64,000 bases of DNA from positions 276,518-340,517 of the forward strand of contig NZ_LMNA01000026.1 of NCBI RefSeq assembly GCF_001422445.1, written 5' to 3'. The translations under genes and the position numbers were made by a program. The first letter of the stretch is position 1, and every line of letters begins with the position of its first letter. This document shows, piece by piece, positions 1-8,468 of the stretch. The DNA is from Pseudorhodoferax sp. Leaf274. GTDB lineage: Bacteria; Pseudomonadota; Gammaproteobacteria; Burkholderiales; Burkholderiaceae_C. The notes beneath the pieces were generated by a model, which made no database searches, was not told the origin of the DNA, and worked only from the letters and a program-made list of their open reading frames with translations.

Positions 1-1328
1 GGATCGAACCGGGCACCATCGGTCAGCACCGGCTGCGTGGCGGTGCACAACAGCAGGGTGACGCCGTAATGCGCCACCAACACGTGCAGCGCATCCAGGA
101 TCGGTTGCAGGAATCGGGGCGGCAACAGCTGCGCTTCGTCGAGCACGATCACGCTGCCGGCCAGCCGGTGCAGCTTGCGGCAACGCGAGGTGCGCGCGGC
201 GAACAGTGACTCGAACAACTGCACGTTGGTGGTGACGATCAGCGGCGCGTCCCAGTTCTCGCAGGCCAGGCGGCTGCGCGGGGTCTCTGCAGCGTGGTCG
301 GTGTCGGCCTGGCTGTGGTGCTCGATGACCGCGTCAGGGCCGAAGATGCCTTTCAACACGTCGGCTGTCTGCTCGATGATGCTGGTGTACGGAATGGCAT
401 AGACCACGCGGCGCTTGCCATGTTGCTCGGCATGCGCAAGCGCGAAAGCCAGTGACGACAGTGTCTTGCCGCCGCCGGTGGGCACCGTGAGAGAGAACAC
501 GCCCGGCGGCAACGCGGCCTTGGTGCGGCATTGGGCCAACACGGTCTGGCGCGCCTGCATCACGGGATCAGCTTCGCGCCCCTCTGCGGCCACCTGGTCG
601 GCCTTGCGCGCCAAGTGCTGGTCGAGCTGCTCGCGGTAGCTTGTGATCGTCGCAAAGCCCGAACGGCGGTCGTTGCGGCCCTCGTCCATGAAGCGTTCGG
701 TGTCGAGGAAGTCAGCGTCGACCAGGGCAGAGAACAGCATGCGTACCCACAGCGCCAATGCGAGCGGGTTGCTGCTGCGCGCGCCGGGAATGTCGGCTGC
801 GGCCGTTCGCAGGTCGAAGCCGGCCGGCAGGTCGAGCAGCTCCGGCGCTTCCTCGAGGCATTTGGCCCTGGCCTGGTCGTACTCAAGCCGGCTGTCCGGC
901 GCACGGGTGCCGAGCAGCCGGGTGTCCAGGCCGGCCGTCCAGTCATCCAGCCCCGCGTGGTGCCCAGCAATGACGTAGGCCAGCACGCGCGCAACAACAC
1001 GCCCTGCGGGCCCGTAACGTTGTTCGAACAGGTCCAGCGCGTGCAAGGCACCGGCGGCGGAGTGGGTCTTCTCGTTGCCTGTGGGCCATTTGCCTTCCAG
1101 GTGCGCGTCGGCCCCCGACACGCCACGGATGTAGCGGTAAAAGCCCGGACGGAACTTTCCGAGGTCGTGCCAGCGGCCTGCGATCGCAGCCCACTGCGGG
1201 CCGAAGGTGGCCGCGAAGTCCCGGGCCAAGCTGGCGACATCCAGTGAGTGATCCACCAGCCAATGCTCGACGACGCGTTGACCATCGGCCTCCAGGCGGA
1301 TGTGGGCAAGAGCAGTCTTGGGTTTCAT
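1..1328 (-). CDS. cas3: CRISPR-associated nuclease/helicase Cas3 (partial, C-terminus outside window)
   Basis: Left-truncated: 442 codons are visible and the frame is still open at the edge. Cas3 degrades target DNA after recruitment by Cascade. The N-terminal HD nuclease domain (about residues 15-200) shows His22, the His54-Asp55 pair in RWHDLGK, His89 and His123-His124 in IAGHHAG. The first helicase RecA domain follows with Walker A PTGGGKT (283-289), a DEAQ box in place of DEAH (397-400) and motif III TATQP (429-433). RecA2 and the C-terminal domain lie off the window. The HD-first layout and the opening residues resemble type I-C Cas3, but the subtype needs the missing neighbours (cas5/cas8/cas7). 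The frame is unbroken. The ATG lies 65 bp from the upstream WYL regulator on the same strand, so co-expression or regulation by it is plausible. Confidence 0.9.
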   Translation of the reverse strand, partial: MKPKTALAHIRLEADGQRVVEHWLVDHSLDVASLARDFAATFGPQWAAIAGRWHDLGKFRPGFYRYIRGVSGADAHLEGKWPTGNEKTHSAAGALHALDLFEQRYGPAGRVVARVLAYVIAGHHAGLDDWTAGLDTRLLGTRAPDSRLEYDQARAKCLEEAPELLDLPAGFDLRTAAADIPGARSSNPLALALWVRMLFSALVDADFLDTERFMDEGRNDRRSGFATITSYREQLDQHLARKADQVAAEGREADPVMQARQTVLAQCRTKAALPPGVFSLTVPTGGGKTLSSLAFALAHAEQHGKRRVVYAIPYTSIIEQTADVLKGIFGPDAVIEHHSQADTDHAAETPRSRLACENWDAPLIVTTNVQLFESLFAARTSRCRKLHRLAGSVIVLDEAQLLPPRFLQPILDALHVLVAHYGVTLLLCTATQPVLTDGARFD

Positions 1329-1393
1329 GCCCGCTATCGTCGCAACCCCCAGGCTCACCCCATGCGCCTGCGCGCCCGCACGTCCCTGATCCT

Positions 1394-2374
1394 TCATCCA
1401 GCCCCCTGCATCCGCTGCAGCCCCTCTTGCAGCCGCCTGCGCACCTCGTCCGCCAGCTCCTGCGGCCACTGCACCTCCACCTCGGGCACGTGGCGCAGGA
1501 TGTCCATCACCAGTTCGCGCATGTCGGCAAAAGGAAGGTCGAGCAGCCAGTGGCCTTGCGGGTCGAAGCGCCCGCGCTGGTCGGGATGCCAGCGCTCGGC
1601 CGATACCCAGCGTGCGCGTTCGGGCGTGAAGCGCAGCCGCGCCATCTGCACCTGGCTGCCGGCGAAGATGCCGTAGCCCCTGGCCAGCTGGTCGTCCAGG
1701 TCGGCGTCGTGCATTTCGACTGCCGCGCTGTCGAGAACCTGCGCGTGTTCGACCGCGTCGAGGCTGAAGATGCGCAGGCCCTCGTGCCGATGGCACCATG
1801 CGTCCAGATGCCAGTTCTCGCGGTAGTGCACGAGCCGCTGGGGCGAGACCTCGCGCTCTTCCACCCGGCCGTGGCTGCGCGCGCGGTAGACGATGCGCAG
1901 GCGGCGGCGCCGCAGCACGGCCTGGGCAGCGGCCTGGAAGTGCGGCAGCTCCAGGCGGCGCGCGCCCAGCGCCAGCACGCGGATGCGCCGCGCCACGTCG
2001 GCCGGCGTGCCCAGCCCTTTGTCGAGCAGGCGGGCCAGCCGCCGCTGCAAGGGGCCGATCTGCGTGCCGAGCAAGCCGCCGGGCTCCAGCCGCGACAGCA
2101 GGTGCTGCATCACGAGCAAGGCGCGAATCTCGTCTTCGCGCAGCTTCAGATCGAGTGCGTAATTGCCGGCAGCGACGGCCGCGCCGTCCAGGCGCCAACC
2201 GTTGCGCTCGCGGTCGAAGCGCACGGGAACCTGCCACTCGTTACGCAGGCAGGCCATGTCGCGCTTGAGGGTGGCGAACGACACCTCCAACTCATCGAGC
2301 AGCGCCTGCTTGCCCAGCAACTGCCCTGCGTCCAGCCTGTTCTTGATCTTGAGAAGCCGATCTGCCTGTGGCAT
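1394..2374 (-). CDS. WYL-domain, HTH-type transcriptional regulator (YafY family)
   Basis: A 326-residue DNA-binding protein. Residues 1-60 form a DeoR-like winged HTH (KQALLDELEVSFATLKRDMA). A WYL domain lies at about 135-225 and a WCX-like C-terminal region follows. The segment that names the domain reads NWHLDAWCH, so the core triad is W-H-L instead of W-Y-L. WYL domains are thought to sense nucleic-acid or nucleotide ligands, and such regulators are often found beside CRISPR-Cas and other defence genes. Here it is the gene immediately 5' of cas3 on the same strand. A repressor or sensor role for the Cas operon is inferred from position. The start is the first Met of the conserved MPQADRLL opening. 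Confidence 0.85.
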   Translation of the reverse strand: MPQADRLLKIKNRLDAGQLLGKQALLDELEVSFATLKRDMACLRNEWQVPVRFDRERNGWRLDGAAVAAGNYALDLKLREDEIRALLVMQHLLSRLEPGGLLGTQIGPLQRRLARLLDKGLGTPADVARRIRVLALGARRLELPHFQAAAQAVLRRRRLRIVYRARSHGRVEEREVSPQRLVHYRENWHLDAWCHRHEGLRIFSLDAVEHAQVLDSAAVEMHDADLDDQLARGYGIFAGSQVQMARLRFTPERARWVSAERWHPDQRGRFDPQGHWLLDLPFADMRELVMDILRHVPEVEVQWPQELADEVRRRLQEGLQRMQGAG

Positions 2375-2629
2375 GCGCCGCGCAGCTCCCGATGTGTGCC
2401 GCGACGTGCGACAACTGGTTGCCGATGGTAAGCAGATGAATTGCAGGGCCTGCGCCGTGGATCATCCCAATTGCGGATGCCGCGCCACGGGTCGAGGCCC
2501 CGTCCCCTGCGCATTCACGGGTGTGCCGGCCGTGCGGACGCGCGCCGGCAACCCTCCATCACCAAAAGAACATGGGCACCGCGACAAGCGATGGCGTGGG
2601 GGGCGCCGCACAGGCCCCAGGGCCGGTGC
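2375..2629. other. Intergenic region, no gene recognised
   Basis: About 255 bases separate the WYL regulator start from the end of the glutathione S-transferase gene, which is on the same strand. No open frame here has plausible start context or recognisable product, and no RNA or clear terminator is visible. It presumably holds the promoter of the WYL-cas3 unit, but no convincing -35/-10 pair was found. Confidence 0.5.
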
Positions 2630-3238
2630 TCAGGCCGTCGGCGCGGTGCGCGCGTAAGCCGGCACGCGCGCCGCGAAGTCGTCCAGCCAGGCCACCAGCG
2701 CCGGGTGGGCGCTGCGCCAGGCGCCAGCGAAACGCAGGTCCAGGTAGCCCAGCGCGCAGGCCTGGCCGATCTCGCCGATGTGCGGCACGCCGCTGCCGGG
2801 CGTGGCGTGGTGCGCGGCCAGATGGGCCAGGGCCCGGTCCATCTTGCCGCGCTGGTGCGCGAGCCAATGCTCGCCGCGCAGTTCGGGCGGGCGGTAGCGG
2901 CCTTCGTAGACCTGCAGGATGCAGGCGTCGAGCAGGCCGTCGGCCAGGGCCTGGTGGCGCAGCACGCCGATGCGGGCTGGTCCGGGTGGCACCAGCACGG
3001 GTGCGGCGGCGGTCTCGTTGAGGTATTCGACGATCACGCGCGAGTCGTACAGCGGCTCGCCGTCGTCCAGCAGCAGCGTGGGGATCTTGCCCAGCGGGTT
3101 CTGCTGGCGCAGCGCGTCGGCGGCGTCGTTGGTGTCGGCCGATTCGATGCGGATGCGGTCGGCCAGGCCGGCGACTTCGGCGGCGATACGGACCTTACGG
3201 CCGAAGGGCGAGGCGGGGGAGGTGCGCAGGATGGGCAT
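2630..3238 (-). CDS. Glutathione S-transferase family protein
   Basis: A 202-residue protein with the two-domain GST layout. The N-terminal thioredoxin-fold domain (1-80) begins MPILRTSPASPFGRKVR, where a Ser of SPASPF is in the usual catalytic position for bacterial and zeta-like enzymes. It contains the cis-Pro motif GKIPTLLLDDG and the glutathione-contacting YDSRVIVEYL. An all-helical C-terminal domain follows (IGEIGQACALGYLDLRF). It would conjugate or reduce electrophiles with glutathione, and the substrate cannot be predicted. The frame stays open far upstream, but homology begins at this ATG. It is probably a single gene, followed at a distance by the WYL regulator. Confidence 0.88.
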   Translation of the reverse strand: MPILRTSPASPFGRKVRIAAEVAGLADRIRIESADTNDAADALRQQNPLGKIPTLLLDDGEPLYDSRVIVEYLNETAAAPVLVPPGPARIGVLRHQALADGLLDACILQVYEGRYRPPELRGEHWLAHQRGKMDRALAHLAAHHATPGSGVPHIGEIGQACALGYLDLRFAGAWRSAHPALVAWLDDFAARVPAYARTAPTA

Positions 3239-3300
3239 GGCCTCGATCTTAGACAGCGGGCCTGGCCAGCGCGTGCAGCCGGGCGCGGTGGCTTCGCCCT

Positions 3301-4125
3301 TCAGTCGGCCAGGCGTGGTGCGTCGACCAGCGTGGACAGCGGCAGGTGGCACAGCTCGGCGAGCAGCGCCGCGAGCTGGCGGCCGGCGGCGTTCACCAGC
3401 GCATGGCCCTTCTCGGCCGTGGCGTTGGCGGCGTTGCCGGCGGCGCCCTCGGCGTTGTAGTCCTGCATTTGCCAGCCGAGCTTGGCGGTCTTGCCGTTGC
3501 CCAGGATGGGGTAGGCAGCCGCGCGGTCCTGCGAGGTGGAGTGGAAGTGGCGGGCCTGCGCCATGTCCACGCGCGCGGGGTGCAGCGCCAGCATCATCGA
3601 GGTCTCGATGTCGCCGCCGTGGATGCCGAAGCGGTGCTCCTCTGGGCTGAACAGGCCTTCCACGTCCTGGCCCAGCGGCAGCGTGTACCAGCTGGCGTGG
3701 TAGCACAGCAGGTCGCAGCGGGTGCGCAGATCGCGCGCCACGATGTCCATGATCGACACCTGGCCGCCATGGCTGTTGAAGATGAGCAGCTTGCGCAGGC
3801 CGGCGCGCGCGACGGATTCGCCGATCTCGGTCCACAGCCGGATGGTGGTCTCGGCCGACAGCGACAGCGTGCCCGGAAAGCGCTCGTGCTCGCTGCTCCT
3901 GCCGATGGCCTGGGTCGGCAGGAACAGCACGGGCAGCGCCTCGGGCAGGTGCGGCAACGCAGCGGCGATGACGCCTTCGACCAGCGCTGCGTCCACGCGC
4001 ACGGGCAGGTGCGGGCCGTGCTGCTCGGTGGCGGCGACGGGCAGCACGGCCACAGTGGCGGCGGGGTCGAGCCGCGCGAAGTCGCGCGTGCCGAGGTCGG
4101 ACCAGAATCGCGAGGGAAGGCTCAT
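3301..4125 (-). CDS. Creatininase-family amidohydrolase
   Basis: A 274-residue metal-dependent hydrolase of the creatinine amidohydrolase fold. Family metal-ligand motifs are visible in order: ATEQHGPHLPVRVD (Glu, His and Asp ligands), FNSHGGQ and HGGDIETSMM. The family acts on cyclic or linear amides such as creatinine, or on formamide intermediates of deazaflavin and riboflavin-like pathways. Nothing nearby points to a specific substrate. The start is set at MSLPSRFW. Eleven further in-frame codons upstream are not conserved-looking. It may form a loose unit with the glutathione S-transferase 62 bases downstream. Confidence 0.85.
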   Translation of the reverse strand: MSLPSRFWSDLGTRDFARLDPAATVAVLPVAATEQHGPHLPVRVDAALVEGVIAAALPHLPEALPVLFLPTQAIGRSSEHERFPGTLSLSAETTIRLWTEIGESVARAGLRKLLIFNSHGGQVSIMDIVARDLRTRCDLLCYHASWYTLPLGQDVEGLFSPEEHRFGIHGGDIETSMMLALHPARVDMAQARHFHSTSQDRAAAYPILGNGKTAKLGWQMQDYNAEGAAGNAANATAEKGHALVNAAGRQLAALLAELCHLPLSTLVDAPRLAD

Positions 4126-4226
4126 GGCGGGGATCTTAGAGCGTGTTGCGCGCGCCATGGCCCCAGGCCAGCGGCGCCGCGGGCCGCGGCGCTAACATGC
4201 CGCGGCCCCCTTTGCCCCATCCCCCT

Positions 4227-5480
4227 ATGTCATCGATTCCATCCGCCGTCCCGGGCCCGGCGGCGTACGGCCCCTGGGCCATCGCCGCCGCCGGCGCCGT
4301 CGGCCTGGCCACGGCCATGGGCATCGGCCGCTTCGCATTCACGCCGCTGATGCCCATGATGCTGCACGACGGCGTCATCGACCTGCCCGGCGCGAGCTGG
4401 CTGGCCAGCGCCAACTACCTGGGTTACCTGCTGGGTGCCGTGCTCTGCACGCTGCAGCCCTGGCTCTGGCGCCGGCTCGGCAACCCGCCGCCGCCCGATG
4501 CCGCGCGCATGGTGCAGGGCGGCCTCATCGCCACCGCGCTGCTGACGCTGGCCATGGCCCTGCCCTGGCCGGCGCTGTGGGCGCCGCTGCGCTTTGCCGC
4601 GGGGGTGGCGAGCGCCTTCGTCTTCGTCTACATCTCGGGCTGGTGCCTGGCGCAACTGGCGCGGCGCGGGCGCGCCGCGCTGGGCGGCATGATTTACGTG
4701 GGGCCGGGCACTGGCATCGTGCTGAGTGGCCTGATCGCCGGCGCGGTGGTGGCCGGCGACGGCAGCGCGCGGCTGGGCTGGCTGGTGTTCGGCGCGCTGG
4801 CCGCCGCCTTGACGGTGGCGGTGCGGCCGGTGCTGCGCGGTGGCGAACTGCCGGCGCCGCCGGTGGCCGCAGCGGCCGGCCAGGCCACGGTGCAGCCCAT
4901 GGCCCCGCGCGGCGAGATGGCGCTGCTGGCCCTGGGCTATGGCTGCGCCGGCTTCGGCTACATCATCACCGCGACGTTCCTGCCCGTCATCGCGCGCGCG
5001 GCGCTGCCGGCATCGGTCTGGCTGGACCTGTTCTGGCCGATCTTCGGCCTCGGCGTGATCCTGGGTGCGATGGCGACCACACGCGTGCCGCTGAGCGGCG
5101 ACATGCGGCGGCTGCTGGCGCTGTGCCATGCCGTGCAGGCCGTAGGCGTGGCCATGAGCCTGGCCAGCCCCACCTTGCCGGGCTTCGTGCTGGGCAGCCT
5201 GCTGCTCGGGCTGCCGTTCACGGCCATCACGTACTTCGCGATGCAGGAGGTGCGCCGCCTGCGGCCCGCCAGCGCCGCCAGCACCATGGGACTGCTGACA
5301 GCGCTGTACGGCATCGGCCAGGTACTGGGTCCGCCGCTGGTGGCTCTGCTGATCGGGTGGTCGGGCTCACCGGCGCGCGGCTTCGCGCTGGCGCTGATGG
5401 TCGCGGCCGGCACGCTGCTGCTGGGGGCGGGCGCCTACCTGCTGGGTGCCCGGCGCTATCCCAAGGGCGATGCGCGATGA
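4227..5480 (+). CDS. YbfB/YjiJ-family MFS transporter
   Basis: A 417-residue, very hydrophobic protein with about 12 predicted membrane spans. The signature GLATAMGIGRFAFTPLMPMM in the first span is typical of the YbfB/YjiJ branch of the major facilitator superfamily, a family of unassigned substrate. The charged loop around residues 215-235 (APPVAAAAGQATVQP) fits the central cytoplasmic loop between six-helix halves. The start is placed at the second in-frame ATG, because the 28 upstream codons (Arg/Pro-rich) would precede span 1 without purpose. Its stop overlaps the start of the next gene (ATGA), so the two are probably translationally coupled. Confidence 0.85.
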   Translation: MSSIPSAVPGPAAYGPWAIAAAGAVGLATAMGIGRFAFTPLMPMMLHDGVIDLPGASWLASANYLGYLLGAVLCTLQPWLWRRLGNPPPPDAARMVQGGLIATALLTLAMALPWPALWAPLRFAAGVASAFVFVYISGWCLAQLARRGRAALGGMIYVGPGTGIVLSGLIAGAVVAGDGSARLGWLVFGALAAALTVAVRPVLRGGELPAPPVAAAAGQATVQPMAPRGEMALLALGYGCAGFGYIITATFLPVIARAALPASVWLDLFWPIFGLGVILGAMATTRVPLSGDMRRLLALCHAVQAVGVAMSLASPTLPGFVLGSLLLGLPFTAITYFAMQEVRRLRPASAASTMGLLTALYGIGQVLGPPLVALLIGWSGSPARGFALALMVAAGTLLLGAGAYLLGARRYPKGDAR

Positions 5481-5959
5481 GGGCTTGGCATGGGCCAATC
5501 GCCGCAGCCGTGCTGGCCGGACTGGCCCTGGGCGCAGCGGCGGCGCCGCAGGACGATGCGCTGCAATCTCCAGCCTGCCTGGCCGCACGCGAGCGGCTGG
5601 ATGCCGTGATGGCGGAACCCAAGCCCGACATCGCGCAGTTGCGCGCCGCACGCCAGCGCGCGGCGCGTGCCTGCTTTCGAGCAGAGGCCGACGCTGCGCC
5701 ACCATCCCGTTCGGAACGGCCGATGATCGTGCTGCCGCCGGCCGGCGGGTCGAAACCGGCGCAGCCATTGGCACCCGCCACACCTGACACGCCCGCCATC
5801 GCGGCACCTGCCGCACCGCAACCGCCGCAGGTGGCGCGCTGCGATGCCGGTGGCTGCTGGGACAGCAGCGGCCAGCGGCTGAACCGTGCGGGCAACCAAC
5901 TGGTCAACCCACAGGGTGGGCTGTGCACGCAGCAGGGCACGGTGCTGAGCTGCCCTTGA
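5477..5959 (+). CDS. Small secreted/periplasmic hypothetical protein
   Basis: A 160-residue protein with a clear Sec signal peptide (WHGPIAAAVLAGLALGAAAA, cleavage near residue 23). A short Cys-containing helical stretch (ACLAARERLDAVM) and a Pro/Ala-rich linker at about 75-120 follow. The compact C-terminal region carries four cysteines (ARCDAGGCWDSSGQRL and GGLCTQQGTVLSC), which suggest two disulfides. The last motif resembles small DUF-type exported proteins of Burkholderiales, but I cannot name a family. It overlaps the transporter stop by 4 bases and the helicase reading frame at its own end. Confidence 0.7.
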   Translation: MRAWHGPIAAAVLAGLALGAAAAPQDDALQSPACLAARERLDAVMAEPKPDIAQLRAARQRAARACFRAEADAAPPSRSERPMIVLPPAGGSKPAQPLAPATPDTPAIAAPAAPQPPQVARCDAGGCWDSSGQRLNRAGNQLVNPQGGLCTQQGTVLSCP

Positions 5960-8253
5960 CCGGCGCGCCCGCCGGCCTGGCCCCGTACACGGTGGCCGTG
6001 CGCGCGCTGTGCGAGTTCACGGCCAAGGCCGGCGACCTCGACCTGCGCTTCACACCCGCGCCGACCGCGCTGGAAGGCATTGCCGGCCACGCGCTGGTGG
6101 CCGGGCGGCGCGGCGCTGATTACGAGGCCGAGGTGCGCCTGCAGGGCCGCCATGGCGACCTGCAGGTGCGCGGACGCGCCGACGGCTTCGATGCCGCGCG
6201 GCAGCGGCTCGAGGAAATCAAGACGCACCGTGGCGACCTGGCGCGCCAGCCGGCCCAGCAACGGGCCTTGCACTGGGCGCAGCTCAAGGTGTATGGCGCC
6301 TTGCTGTGCGAAGAGCGCAGCCTGCCCGCGCTGACGCTGGCGCTGGTGTACTTCGACATCGCGAGCCAGCGCGAGACCGTGTTCGAGGAACGGCACGATG
6401 CGGCCACACTGCGCGCCTTCTTCGAACAGCAATGCCTGCGCTTCCTCGCCTGGGCGGCCCAGGAGCAAGCCCACCGCACGGCGCGCGACACGGCACTGGC
6501 GGCGCTGGCGTTTCCGCATGCGCAGTTCCGCCCCGGCCAGCGCGAACTGGCCGAGGCCGTGTACCGCGCCGCCGCGCGCGGACGCCCCCTGCTGGCGCAA
6601 GCCCCCACCGGCATCGGCAAGACCGTGGGCACGCTCTTTCCCCTGCTCAAGGCTTGCCCCGGCAAGGCCATCGACAAGGTGTTCTACCTGGCCGCCAAGA
6701 CACCGGGCCGCCAACTGGCGCTGGACGCGCTGGCGCGCATCGCGCCCGCAGGCCAGCCGCTGCGCGTGCTGGAACTGACCGCGCGCGAGAAAAGCTGCGA
6801 GCACCCGGACAAGGCCTGCCACGGCGAGTCCTGCCCATTGGCGCGTGGCTTCTACGACCGGCTGCCGGCTGCCCGCGGCGCGGCCGTGGCGGCGGGACCG
6901 ATGGCGCGCGCCCCGCTGCGCGACGTGGCGCTGGCGCACCAGGTCTGCCCCTACTACCTGGGCCAGGAACTGGCACGCTGGGCCGACGTGGTGGTCGGCG
7001 ACTACAACTACTGGTTCGACGGCAGCGCCATGCTGTATGCCCTGGCCTTGCAGAACGAATGGCGCGTGGGCGTGCTGGTGGACGAGGCGCACAACCTGGT
7101 CGACCGGGGCCGGGCGATGTATTCGGCCGGCATGCAGCGCGGCCCTGTGCGCGCGCTGGCGCGTGAGGCGCCTGCCACGCTGCGGCGACCCCTGGAGCGG
7201 CTGGACCGCCAGTGGCGCACCCTGCTGGCCGAGGACGAACGCCCGTACAGCACGCGCGGCGCGCCCCCGACGGCCTGGGCCGCTGCGCTGCAGGATGCCG
7301 CCGCCGCGCTGGGCGACTATTTCGCAGATGCCACGCCCGGTGCACCCCATCCGCTGGACGGCGCCCTGCAGGCATTCTGGTTCGAGGCGCTGCAATGGCT
7401 GCGCCTGGCCCAGAGCTTCGGCGCCCATTCCATGGTCGATGTGACGCGCCTGCCGGCCGGCAAGGGATCGGGACGCAACGACGCCGAAATGCACATCCGC
7501 AACCTGATCCCGGCCGAATTCCTGGCGCCGAGGCTGGCAGCCGCCTGGAACTGCACGCTGTTCTCGGCCACGCTGGCGCCGCCCGACTTCTACCGCGACA
7601 CGCTGGGGCTGCCGGCGGATGCGCCGTTTGTCGACGTCGCATCGCCCTATGCCGCCGACCAACTGCGCGTGCACGTGGCCGACGCGATCTCGACCCGCTT
7701 TGCGGACCGCCAGGCCTCGGCCGCACCGATCGCCACGCTCATGGCGCAGCAGTACCTGGCGCAGCCCGGAAACTACCTGGCGTTCTTCAGTAGCCACGAC
7801 TACCTGGACCTGGTGGCCAACGCGTTCGCGCAGATGCACCCGGCCATCCCGCACTGGCGCCAGACCAGGCGCATGGACGAGGCCGAACGCCAGGACTTTC
7901 TCGCCCGCTTTGCGCCGGGCGGTGCCGGCATCGGCTTTGCGGTGCTCGGTGGCAGTTTCGGCGAAGGCATCGACCTGCCGGGCGACCGGCTGATCGGCGC
8001 CTTCGTCGCCACGCTCGGCCTGCCCCAGGTCAACCCCGTCAACGAGGAGATGCGCCGGCGCATGCAGGACGCATTCGGAGCCGGCTACGACTACACCTAT
8101 CTGTTTCCCGGCCTGCGCAAGGTGGTGCAGGCAGCCGGCCGGGTCATCCGGTCGCGCGAGGACCGGGGTGTGGTCGTGCTGATCGATGCGCGGTTTGCAC
8201 ACCGGGCGGTGCGCGCGCTGTTGCCGTCGTGGTGGAACGTCGGGCCGGCGTGA
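5956..8253 (+). CDS. XPD/DinG-like Fe-S ATP-dependent DNA helicase with nuclease-like N-terminal domain
   Basis: About 765 residues, superfamily 2. The N-terminal 110 residues contain GRADGFD and EEIKTH, the spacing expected of a PD-(D/E)XK (Cas4/RecB-like) nuclease core. Helicase motifs follow: Walker A APTGIGKT, a four-cysteine cluster between about 275 and 335 (ACHGESC, HQVCPYY) expected to hold a 4Fe-4S cluster, the DEAH box LVDEAHNL, and motif VI AAGRVIRSREDRG. Enzymes of this type unwind 5' to 3' in repair. The start is uncertain. TTG at this position overlaps the preceding stop (TTGA), ATG at 5923 adds 11 residues and GTG at 5998 removes 14. No Cas4 cysteines are seen in the nuclease-like part. 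Confidence 0.82.
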   Translation: MTGAPAGLAPYTVAVRALCEFTAKAGDLDLRFTPAPTALEGIAGHALVAGRRGADYEAEVRLQGRHGDLQVRGRADGFDAARQRLEEIKTHRGDLARQPAQQRALHWAQLKVYGALLCEERSLPALTLALVYFDIASQRETVFEERHDAATLRAFFEQQCLRFLAWAAQEQAHRTARDTALAALAFPHAQFRPGQRELAEAVYRAAARGRPLLAQAPTGIGKTVGTLFPLLKACPGKAIDKVFYLAAKTPGRQLALDALARIAPAGQPLRVLELTAREKSCEHPDKACHGESCPLARGFYDRLPAARGAAVAAGPMARAPLRDVALAHQVCPYYLGQELARWADVVVGDYNYWFDGSAMLYALALQNEWRVGVLVDEAHNLVDRGRAMYSAGMQRGPVRALAREAPATLRRPLERLDRQWRTLLAEDERPYSTRGAPPTAWAAALQDAAAALGDYFADATPGAPHPLDGALQAFWFEALQWLRLAQSFGAHSMVDVTRLPAGKGSGRNDAEMHIRNLIPAEFLAPRLAAAWNCTLFSATLAPPDFYRDTLGLPADAPFVDVASPYAADQLRVHVADAISTRFADRQASAAPIATLMAQQYLAQPGNYLAFFSSHDYLDLVANAFAQMHPAIPHWRQTRRMDEAERQDFLARFAPGGAGIGFAVLGGSFGEGIDLPGDRLIGAFVATLGLPQVNPVNEEMRRRMQDAFGAGYDYTYLFPGLRKVVQAAGRVIRSREDRGVVVLIDARFAHRAVRALLPSWWNVGPA

Positions 8254-8468
8254 CGCCACAAAGCGCAACAGGCGGTCAAGGCATCACGAAATGACGCGTC
8301 ACATGACGTCGAAATATTTGACACGCCAGTCATTTGAAATGTGTCAACGAGAACTAAGTCAATGAAATCGCTGGATTTTTCGTGAGAGGCATGCGATTTG
8401 CTCTACTTTTTCGCCAACTCTGTTGGGTCTGTGCCTCCCGCCCTCTGCCCGCATCAAAGGAATTCGTC
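8254..8468 (+). promoter_or_regulatory. Upstream regulatory region of the PEP-CTERM gene
   Basis: This 215-base gap is visibly more AT-rich than its surroundings. It holds a palindrome TGACGCGTCA (8292-8301), a related TGACGTC (8304-8310) and an inverted pair TTGACAC (8318-8324) / GTGTCAA (8341-8347). A sigma-54-type promoter lies downstream at 8387-8401. The arrangement looks like upstream activator sites 40-95 bases ahead of a -24/-12 promoter. An AAAGG ribosome-binding site lies just ahead of the ATG at 8469. Confidence 0.55.
8387..8401 (+). promoter_or_regulatory. Candidate sigma-54 (-24/-12) promoter
   Basis: The sequence AGGCAT-N5-TTGC matches the RpoN consensus TGGCAC-N5-TTGC at 8 of 10 positions, with the invariant GG (8388-8389) and GC (8400-8401) exactly 10 bases apart. 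Transcription would begin near 8413, giving a leader of about 55 bases. PEP-CTERM genes are known to be driven by RpoN with the response regulator PrsR in exosortase-A organisms, so the location fits. Confidence 0.6.

Noticed and set aside
1..2629. A possible CRISPR array near cas3
   Set aside because: No tandem direct repeats with regular spacers are visible in the region or elsewhere in the window. Any array must lie to the left.
5227..8268. A 1013-codon open frame on the minus strand
   Set aside because: It is antisense to the Fe-S helicase, which has full motif support on the plus strand. The antisense product resembles nothing.
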